A stretch of DNA of 35,464 bases from Bacteroidales bacterium UBA5206 (GTDB taxonomy: Bacteria; Bacteroidota; Bacteroidia; Bacteroidales; Tenuifilaceae): the NCBI GenBank assembly GCA_002412705.1, contig DHVO01000030.1, positions 2,818 through 38,281 of the forward strand, in the 5' to 3' direction. Shown here piece by piece: positions 1 through 6,600 of the stretch (position 1 is its first letter; every line of letters starts with the position of its first letter). A program made the position numbers and the translations under genes. Below the pieces are notes generated by a model that saw only the letters and a program-made list of their open reading frames with translations, had not been told where the DNA came from and searched no databases.

Positions 1-2
1 AA

Positions 3-29
3 ATATTGTACACCATAAGTACACAATAT
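3..29. repeat. Imperfect inverted repeat at window edge
   Basis: ATATTGTAC at 3-11 is matched on the other arm by GTAC-AC-AATAT at 19-29, an inverted repeat with one 2-base insertion and a short loop. It could be a terminator stem, an operator or part of a longer element cut by the window edge. There is no flanking gene to decide. Confidence 0.35.
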
Positions 30-305
30 CCCTGCTACCACATGTGGTAACCGAGCAAAGGATTTGGTTGTTTTTTTGCAAAATAACCATAGAAACTATT
101 TGGGCTAGGTAATGCTTTGCTAACGCAAAGCCATATGAGGGGATTGGCTTCGCCGAACTCACAGCACGCTCGGTTTGTGTGGCAGCGGGGAGATTCAAGA
201 GAACCTAGGCTATATACTAACAACCCCTTAGTGTAACTCACAGCGTATAACTTTGCTCACCAGCCACTAATCTATAAAGATGTCGCACCTACGGTGCTTA
301 AAAAA

Positions 306-508
306 AGATGTGAGATGTTAGACGAGAGACTTAAGACTAATCACAGACTAAACACAATACACTAATCGCCTAACATTAGTGTAACCAGTAACCCGTCACT
401 CGTAACAAAACAATTGAGACGCTAAATGTTAGATGCAAGACGAGTGTTATGCAGACACTAAACACGAAACACCAAACACTAAACACAAAACTCCAACCCC
501 TTCCCGTC
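306..508. repeat. Degenerate heptamer (7-bp period) repeat array
   Basis: Read from 307, successive 7-base units resemble each other: GATGTGA, GATGTTA, GACGAGA, GACTTAA and so on. Near 460-495 the units are of the type AACACTA, AACACGA, AACACCA. The 7-base phase is kept over long stretches while the unit sequence drifts. It resembles the array at 12341-12540 (shared GATGTTA word). Short heptamer repeats are known in other bacteria, for example the STRR repeats of filamentous cyanobacteria; whether these are related is unknown. It ends at the stop codon of the MarR gene. Confidence 0.6.
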
Positions 509-946
509 CTACCCGAACAGCCTAAGGGTTTGTAGCAGCATACGGTTTAGCTCAAGGGTTTCAATAGGGCTAATGCTTGATATGCTGCTAGCAATGGCCT
601 CTGTAATTATTGGATTTATGGCCTCAAAAACCTCTCGCCCCTTTTTGGTGATGGAGACAAGCACAGAACGCTTATCGGTTGGGGAGTCTATTCGTTTAAC
701 AAAACCTTTCTCGGCCATCCCATCCAGAATACGAGAAAGAGCGGCCTTATCCTTTTCCACAGCAGCAGCCAGAGCATTATGGGGGGTATTATCGGTCTTA
801 ACCAGCTCCGATAGCACAATCCAGTAATCGGCAGTAATATCGCCAAACCCCTCTGCTTTTAGCACTCTGTTAACCTCAGTTTTTAGGCGTATAGCGCAGC
901 GGTTTAGGTTAAAAAAAAGCTCGGAATAAGGCAACTGGTTCTGCAT
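509..946 (-). CDS. MarR-family transcriptional regulator
   Basis: A 145-residue protein with the length and layout of MarR regulators: an N-terminal helix bundle, a winged helix-turn-helix around residues 50-105 (an alanine-rich helix with AALSRILDGMAEKGFVKR, then the DKRS wing typical of the family, usually DxRs/aK) and a C-terminal dimerisation helix. MarR proteins are dimeric, usually ligand-responsive repressors of nearby genes. It is the last gene of a tight minus-strand run after yicC, gmk, nadD and a TPR gene, only 11 bases after the TPR gene, so it is probably co-transcribed. Its ligand and target cannot be read from the sequence, and no obvious palindromic MarR box was found in the promoter of the run. 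The family call is firm; the biological role is open. Confidence 0.9.
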   Translation of the reverse strand: MQNQLPYSELFFNLNRCAIRLKTEVNRVLKAEGFGDITADYWIVLSELVKTDNTPHNALAAAVEKDKAALSRILDGMAEKGFVKRIDSPTDKRSVLVSITKKGREVFEAINPIITEAIASSISSISPIETLELNRMLLQTLRLFG

Positions 947-957
947 GGAGTATAGGG

Positions 958-1239
958 CTATACGTTATACAAATCGGTATTTCTAAAGGCAAAAATTTGC
1001 TGAAGCATCTCCACACCCACTCTAGCCTGCTGATGATTGGGATCTAAATCCAATGCCTTATAAAAATCGTTATTTGCACCGGTTAGGTCTCCCTTCTGGC
1101 GGCGGGTTTTACCACGTAAAAACCAGGCCTCGGCGTTGGAGGGCTCAGTTTCAATTGCACTGCAAAAAAGAGTTTCGGCCTCATCAAGCATACCTTCCGA
1201 AAACTTTGCTATTCCCTTACTTATTATTGACTGGCTCAT
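958..1239 (-). CDS. Small TPR-repeat protein
   Basis: A 93-residue protein built almost wholly of tetratricopeptide-like helix pairs. Two repeats are visible, roughly residues 4-37 and 38-71, with the typical small/aromatic pattern (A-E-A-W-F-L-R-G in the second and a D-L-D-P-N-H-Q-Q-A-R turn at its end). There is no signal peptide or membrane segment, so it is probably cytoplasmic and a protein-binding scaffold. It lies between nadD (26 bases upstream) and the MarR gene (11 bases downstream) and looks like part of the same transcript. The partner is unknown. TPR proteins of this size sometimes act as chaperone-like adaptors; that is inference only. Confidence 0.8.
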   Translation of the reverse strand: MSQSIISKGIAKFSEGMLDEAETLFCSAIETEPSNAEAWFLRGKTRRQKGDLTGANNDFYKALDLDPNHQQARVGVEMLQQIFAFRNTDLYNV

Positions 1240-1265
1240 AAAATCATTTTTTCTAAAGAACAGGC

Positions 1266-1856
1266 TTACCCCTGCTTTGTTTGGTACATGGCATTACTTT
1301 TTATAAACTGGGCAGTTACCAATGGAACCAAATGGGATATATCCTTACCCGCTATTACAAGGTTCCTAACAAGGGTCGAGCTAATAGGTAAAATGGGAGC
1401 ATCAACCTCTTTTACCCTTGAGTATAACTTTAGATGCTCCTCTATATCTACACCGGGCCTTGGGTACACAAAAATATTGTAGCCAGCGGTTAACGCTTGG
1501 TAATCCTTCCACTGGGTTATTGTAGCCAAGGAGTCGGCACCCATAAGCACCGTAAAGCGGTAAGATGGATGCATTTCCTGCAACCGTTTCAACGTATTAA
1601 TGGTAAACGATGGCCGTGGCATCTTAAACTCAACGCTGCAAACCCTTAAATTGGGGTTTATGCTGGCCACGGTTTGACGCACCATCTCCAATCGGAGGGT
1701 ATCCTCGGCTAGCTCACCAATGGGTTTCAGCGGATTTTGAGGGCTAACCACAAACCAAACCTCAGCAAGGCCTGTATGGCTAAGCATGTATTGGGCTATT
1801 GCCACATGCCCATTATGAATGGGATTAAATGAACCAAAAAACAGCCCAACATCCAT
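1266..1856 (-). CDS. nadD: Nicotinate-nucleotide adenylyltransferase
   Basis: NadD transfers AMP from ATP to nicotinate mononucleotide to form deamido-NAD, the penultimate step of NAD synthesis. The 196-residue protein starts with the nucleotidyltransferase signature GSFNPIHNGH (residues 8-17, the HxGH ATP-binding motif). It has LMGADSLATITQWKDY in the middle and ends with the family's ISSTLVRN motif around residues 158-165. Length is usual for the family. It begins 3 bases after the stop of gmk, so the two are almost certainly one transcript. The linkage yicC-gmk-nadD is familiar from Bacteroidota genomes. No oddities were seen; the enzyme is expected to be essential and cytoplasmic. Confidence 0.96.
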   Translation of the reverse strand: MDVGLFFGSFNPIHNGHVAIAQYMLSHTGLAEVWFVVSPQNPLKPIGELAEDTLRLEMVRQTVASINPNLRVCSVEFKMPRPSFTINTLKRLQEMHPSYRFTVLMGADSLATITQWKDYQALTAGYNIFVYPRPGVDIEEHLKLYSRVKEVDAPILPISSTLVRNLVIAGKDISHLVPLVTAQFIKSNAMYQTKQG

Positions 1857-1859
1857 GAT

Positions 1860-2426
1860 TTATGCAGTTAGAAACGCCTTAACGGTTTTTATTGCCTCGG
1901 CAAATGCTTGCTCAAGGTTATCGTTAACAATAATTGTATCGAACTGGGGAGCATAGGCCATCTCCTCCTCGGCCTTTCCTATGCGCTTGGCAAGGGTTTC
2001 TGGGGTTTCGGTACAACGGGCAACAAGCCGCTTCTCCAGTTCGGCAATAGAAGGTGGCTGCACAAACACCGAAAGCGCCTGATTGCCAAATATCCGTTTA
2101 AGGTTTACACCTCCCTTAACATCAACATCAAAAAGAACATGGTTCCCTTTAGCCCAAATGCGCTCCAGCTCCGACTTTAGAGTTCCGTAGTACGACCCTG
2201 GATAAACCTCTTCCCACTCAACAAACTGGTTACTGGCAATTCTTTGCCTAAACTCATCGGCCGATAAAAAGTAGTAATCCTTCCCGTGAACCTCTCCTGG
2301 TCGCATGGCACGGCTACACGCCGATATCGAAAACTCTAGGTTATTACAAACCTGTAGCAAATGCTTTACAATTGTGGTTTTTCCTGAACCCGATGGTGCA
2401 GAAAATATCAAAAGCTTCCCCTGCAT
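1860..2426 (-). CDS. gmk: Guanylate kinase
   Basis: Gmk phosphorylates GMP to GDP with ATP and feeds GTP synthesis and (p)ppGpp turnover. The 188-residue protein carries the P-loop SAPSGSGKTT at residues 9-18, the GMP-binding part with S-R-A-M-R-P-G-E-x-x-G-x-D-Y-x-F (residues about 38-53), and the lid region around R-C-T-E-T-P-E-T-L-A-K-R. Family length is about 190-210, so this is complete. It lies 79 bases after yicC and 3 bases before nadD on the minus strand. The start at 2426 puts the P-loop at the expected distance from the N-terminus. No anomalies. Confidence 0.97.
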   Translation of the reverse strand: MQGKLLIFSAPSGSGKTTIVKHLLQVCNNLEFSISACSRAMRPGEVHGKDYYFLSADEFRQRIASNQFVEWEEVYPGSYYGTLKSELERIWAKGNHVLFDVDVKGGVNLKRIFGNQALSVFVQPPSIAELEKRLVARCTETPETLAKRIGKAEEEMAYAPQFDTIIVNDNLEQAFAEAIKTVKAFLTA

Positions 2427-2505
2427 AGCGTAAAATGATATGGGTAGAGCACAAAAATGGCCTAGCCCAACTTTAAATTCTTAATAGTAATGATAGATAA
2501 ACGGA

Positions 2506-3390
2506 CTATAGCACGTTAAGCACCTGCTCCTTAATTTTCTCCAGCTCGTCTTTCATCCTAACCACCACCTTTTGCATGTTGGCCTCGTTAGACTTTGAGC
2601 CAAGGGTGTTAATCTCGCGTCCCATTTCCTGAGCAATGAAACCTAGCTTACGCCCAGGAGCGCTCTCGCTTTTCATGGTTTCCATAAAGTAGCTACAGTG
2701 GTTACGAAGGCGAACCTTCTCCTCGGTTACATCAAGTTTCTCTATGTAGTAGATTAGCTCCTGCTCAAACCTATCCTTATCAACCTTAACCTCGCTGCTC
2801 AAAGAGGCAAGGGCATCCATTAGCTTCTGTTTCACTGCGCTTAACCGTGTAGGCTCGTGCTTCTCAATCTCGAGTAAGTACTCCAGAATAAGGTTCACCC
2901 TTTTGGATAGTTCTACTTCCAGGGATAGCCCCTCCTGCTCCCTAAAGGCGATGTGCGCTGTTGCAGCGTCCCTTGTGGCTTGCATAAGAGCAGCCCACTC
3001 ATTATCGGACACCTCCTTTTTATCGGACCTTAGCACCTCTGGTAGGCGTAAAATGGTTTGTATAATTGATTCGTTTGCTTCGGACAAACCTAACTCGGCC
3101 GCAAGAGCCGATATCTGGTGATAGTAAGCCTTAAAGGTTGCAGTGTTGATGGGAACAGCCACCGACTCCTCCTCTGTTTCCACATTAATGGAAACATCAA
3201 CTTTTCCGCGGGTAAGCAAATTGGCTACAATGTTACGCAGCTCCAGCTCACGCTCCCTATAAAACGAGGGCAGCCTAAAGTTCATATCAAGTTGCTTGCT
3301 ATTGAGGGATTTTACCTCAACAGTTATTTTTTTACCATCGGCACTTGCTTCGGCTTTTCCAAAGCCCGTCATAGAATAGATCATAGCCAT
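2506..3390 (-). CDS. yicC: YicC-family endoribonuclease
   Basis: YicC proteins are a conserved family of stress-related endoribonucleases. The 294-residue protein has the N-terminal signature SMTGFGKAEA (residues 6-15), the conserved K-S-L-N-S-K-Q-L-D motif (28-36), a long helical middle region, and the C-terminal DUF1732 part with Q-E-M-G-R-E-I-N-T-L-G-S-K (about 253-265) and the N-x-Q-K-V-V-V-x-M-K-D-E-L-E-K-I-K-E-Q-x-x-N helix. It heads the run yicC-gmk-nadD. A good promoter lies just upstream. Initiation could be at residue 1 or at the Met two codons later; both lie directly before the conserved motif. The cytoplasmic RNase role follows from the family, not from this sequence. Confidence 0.94.
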   Translation of the reverse strand: MAMIYSMTGFGKAEASADGKKITVEVKSLNSKQLDMNFRLPSFYRERELELRNIVANLLTRGKVDVSINVETEEESVAVPINTATFKAYYHQISALAAELGLSEANESIIQTILRLPEVLRSDKKEVSDNEWAALMQATRDAATAHIAFREQEGLSLEVELSKRVNLILEYLLEIEKHEPTRLSAVKQKLMDALASLSSEVKVDKDRFEQELIYYIEKLDVTEEKVRLRNHCSYFMETMKSESAPGRKLGFIAQEMGREINTLGSKSNEANMQKVVVRMKDELEKIKEQVLNVL

Positions 3391-3405
3391 TGAATATTAT
3401 TCGTG

Positions 3406-3436
3406 CAAAAGTAAACTATTACATGCTAAAACCCAA
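3406..3436 (-). promoter_or_regulatory. Bacteroidota-type promoter for yicC-gmk-nadD run
   Basis: On the minus strand a perfect TAnnTTTG element (TACTTTTG, 3406-3413) is preceded by TTG (3434-3436) at a spacing of exactly 20 bases. This matches the -7/-33 promoter of the Bacteroidota primary sigma factor. It sits 15 bases before the yicC start codon, so the leader is very short. Confidence 0.7.
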
Positions 3437-3699
3437 GGTAATCAATAATAACATCAAAAGCATTGAGACTTGTTTAGATGATTGCAGCCAGCTCCCCTTT
3501 TTCAGATTCCATAGGGGCGCCAGCAGGTAACATTCAGAAACAAAAACAACTTATCGGTGTAAGCAATACGCTTTTTAACCATAAAAAATTGATTTGGGTT
3601 TAAATATTCAGTAATTTTCACTTATTGCTCAGACCAATGCAATTTTCCTAATTATCAGAGCAAAACAGGTCCCTCTTTGAAGTGTAAACTATAACATCA
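3437..3699. other. Intergenic region between yicC and the giant surface protein
   Basis: The divergent gap 3391-3699 holds the yicC promoter at its left end. For the plus-strand gene I find no element with both -33 and -7 boxes; TAATTTTC at 3612-3619 is a near match but its upstream TTG is only 15 bases away. No other structure is evident. Confidence 0.5.
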
Positions 3700-6600
3700 A
3701 TGCATATGAAATCATCTTTACTAAGATTTCTAGTAAATGTGGCTTATTTAGCAATAGCAGCAGGTGTAAACCTAGTGCTATCGTCAACCACATTAGCTCA
3801 AACCTATGAGATAAACACCGTTGAGCCACAGTACGTGATAAGCGTAAACAACCAACCGCCTTTTACCATTGCTGTAAAAAAAGGCACTCCAGCAGCAGCG
3901 TTTGGAGGTCAAGGATACGAGATACAGCTATCCCCTGCGGGCACCGTTAGAGTACTTGATGGCCCTGGCGGAATAGAGGTGTCGCCAGAAACAATACTAA
4001 CCGAGGCAATGGTTCTTGAGGCAAATTTTGCGGAAGGAGAGCTTATTAGGGAATACTCCATAAAACTTGGGCCTACCATTGTTTCCCTTTCTGGAATAGT
4101 AAGAGGGTTTGATTATAACTACCTCTACGGTTTCTCGTCGGGAAAAGTATCCGATTTACTTGCCGACCTTGAGGTTGATGCGGGTCTAGGTGCAAAGGCG
4201 GTTTACCTAAACGAATCGCTAACCTCGCTAGCCGACCTCTCCAGCAGCCTAGTAAACAACATGTACTTTGTTGCCACCAGCGCTAATGGCGTTCAAATTA
4301 AGTATCGCTTAGAGATTTACGACCCTCAACCCATGGTAAATTTTTACGTTCAATACCCTAACGGAGAATGGGCTTGTGGCGGCGATACTATTATAGTTCA
4401 GAACTACAGCTCTGTTCCTTTTGGCTCAACTGCCGAATGGTTTATGGATGGCAAACTTTTCCATACCGGATTCGACCTCCAGGTTATTCCAGCCATGCCA
4501 AGCTACCATCATCTAAGCCTTCAGGTTCACAATGCGCTTGGCGGGTATGTAGGCAGTTTCGATCAGCAAATAAACGCAGAGGGCTCATCAAATGACTTTA
4601 CCATTTCCACAGGTAGCCAAGCCTGCCCTGGCACTGAGGTGTTCTTTTTCACCAACGACAACTACACCAGCCTAGAATGGGAAATAGAAGGAAACGTTAT
4701 TAGAGATAAAAACTACATCAGCCATAAATTTGCTGCAGGAACTTACCAAATAACACTTAGAACGCAGTTTGTAAACTGCCCCAACGACACCATAATAAAG
4801 CAAATAGAGATTACTCCCACAGCTGTACCTGCTGTACAAATTGAATCCAAGCACACAGAGCTTTGCCCCAACGACGAAGCCATTTTTGAGATTGGAGACA
4901 CTTGGGGGGGCGATTATACATTTGCGTGGGAACTATCCGATGGTACTACGTCATCGGAGAGAACCCTTAAGCATGCCTTCGCCACAACGGGTAATCATTG
5001 GGCTAGGCTAACTGCAACAAACGGATGTGGAGTATCCAACTCCGATACTGCTCACATTCAAATTATAGGAACACTAAAGGCGTCGGCTAGTTTCGAATAT
5101 ATGGCATCAACATACCAAATATGCAAAAACGAGCCCGTTGTATTTAGAACCCACAACCCCGGAGACGTAATTTGGTCGTTTGGCGATGGCTCAACAGCCG
5201 AAGGCAGGGAGGTGGTTCACTACTTTGCCGAATTGAGCGGCACATACGATGTAAGGGCAATGCTAACCAATGGTTGCGGAAATTCTGCTGTTGAAACAAT
5301 GTCTGTTAACGTATTTACCGATGCCGGCTCAAACCCAGTGGAGAACACCTTTGCTAGAATTAAATCGCCATCGGGCGAACTTATTGATACAATTTACATT
5401 ACCCCTGGCAGTAGCGTAACCTTTGTTAACATGAGCCCTTACGTACAGGGCAACACATTTAAATGGACAACCTACCCTGGCGATAGCATAGACATAGCCA
5501 GCACGGAGTACATTCACACATTCCCCGATACCATGACCTATGCACAAATGTTTAACGTTTTCCTTGTGCAAAAGAACCCTTGTGGCAGCCAGCAATCGTC
5601 TCAAGTAGTTGTGGTGGCAGATCCATACCTTATACCCAGCGTTGACTTAAACATCATACCAGACACGCTATGCGTTGGCGACCCGCTATACGTTTTGGAC
5701 AACAAGGGCTTAAGGCAGTACCCCGGTATTAGTTACAGCATTGATTTTAGCGATGGTACCATTTTAACTAACCACACCAGCTATTTCGATCTCGAAAAAG
5801 GAATTGTAGCCAGTCATTCCTACGCATCGGTTGGCGTTTACCCTGTTTACATAACCGCATCGGTATCGGGGGAAACAACCGGACAGTTCATGAAGGAGGT
5901 TTACGTAGTAAACAATGCAGCAAGAACACCATTCTACTACGTATCCAACACTACATTCCCAAGCAAATCGCCCAGCGAGATGTACTTCTTCGAAACATTA
6001 AAGCCTGGTGCTCCAGATACAATTATATTCTTTGGAATATCCGATTTGTATGCAAAACAGGGGAACTTTGAGATTTACAAGGAACCCATTGGCATGGCAA
6101 AATTCCTTGTTGATGTAGGCACCTTTACCAGAACGGAAACCGAAATTACATTCTCTTCGTACGAGGGTAGCTCCTGCTCTTTTGGTGCTCTAGGAACCTA
6201 TAACATGACATTTGCACCTGGTTTTTACAGCGTAAACTTTACCCCCGTTAACGAGGTGTGCTTAACAAGGCAAGCGGCGTTAACAGAGCAAGGAGATATG
6301 CTCTTTACCGAGTTTAAGGAGAGCGGCAATGAACGTGCGGTTTGCGTTGGCGACAAGGTTTTCTTCGAATTCCTAGGCGGAACGCCTAACAAATGGGTAA
6401 TGGGCGACGGCACCGAACTTGGAGCAACCGATCGCGGCGAGCATATCTTTGCAACCCCAGGCTTCTACAACGTATTTGCTCAAGCCACCAATGGTTGCGG
6501 AAGAGTTGACTCCATTTACACCAGCGTTGAGGTTGGTCTTAACGGACCAAAACCAACAGGTAACTTCTTTATTAGCAGCCTAAGCATAAAGGAGGGCGAA

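Larger units (their letters stand above)
1..508. other. Gene-free region left of the MarR gene
   Basis: No convincing gene is visible here. An open frame on the minus strand (35-241) has no recognisable domain, no good start context and a composition unlike the neighbours. The stretch holds an imperfect inverted repeat at 3-29, a perfect 7-bp stem with loop TAAC at 114-131, and from about 306 to the end a degenerate repeat with 7-base periodicity (listed separately). It lies downstream of the minus-strand yicC-to-marR run, but I see no classical hairpin plus T-run terminator for that operon. Confidence 0.7.

Noticed and set aside
35..241. Open frame of 68 codons on the minus strand
   Set aside because: No domain, no signal, no upstream start context and biased composition; probably chance.
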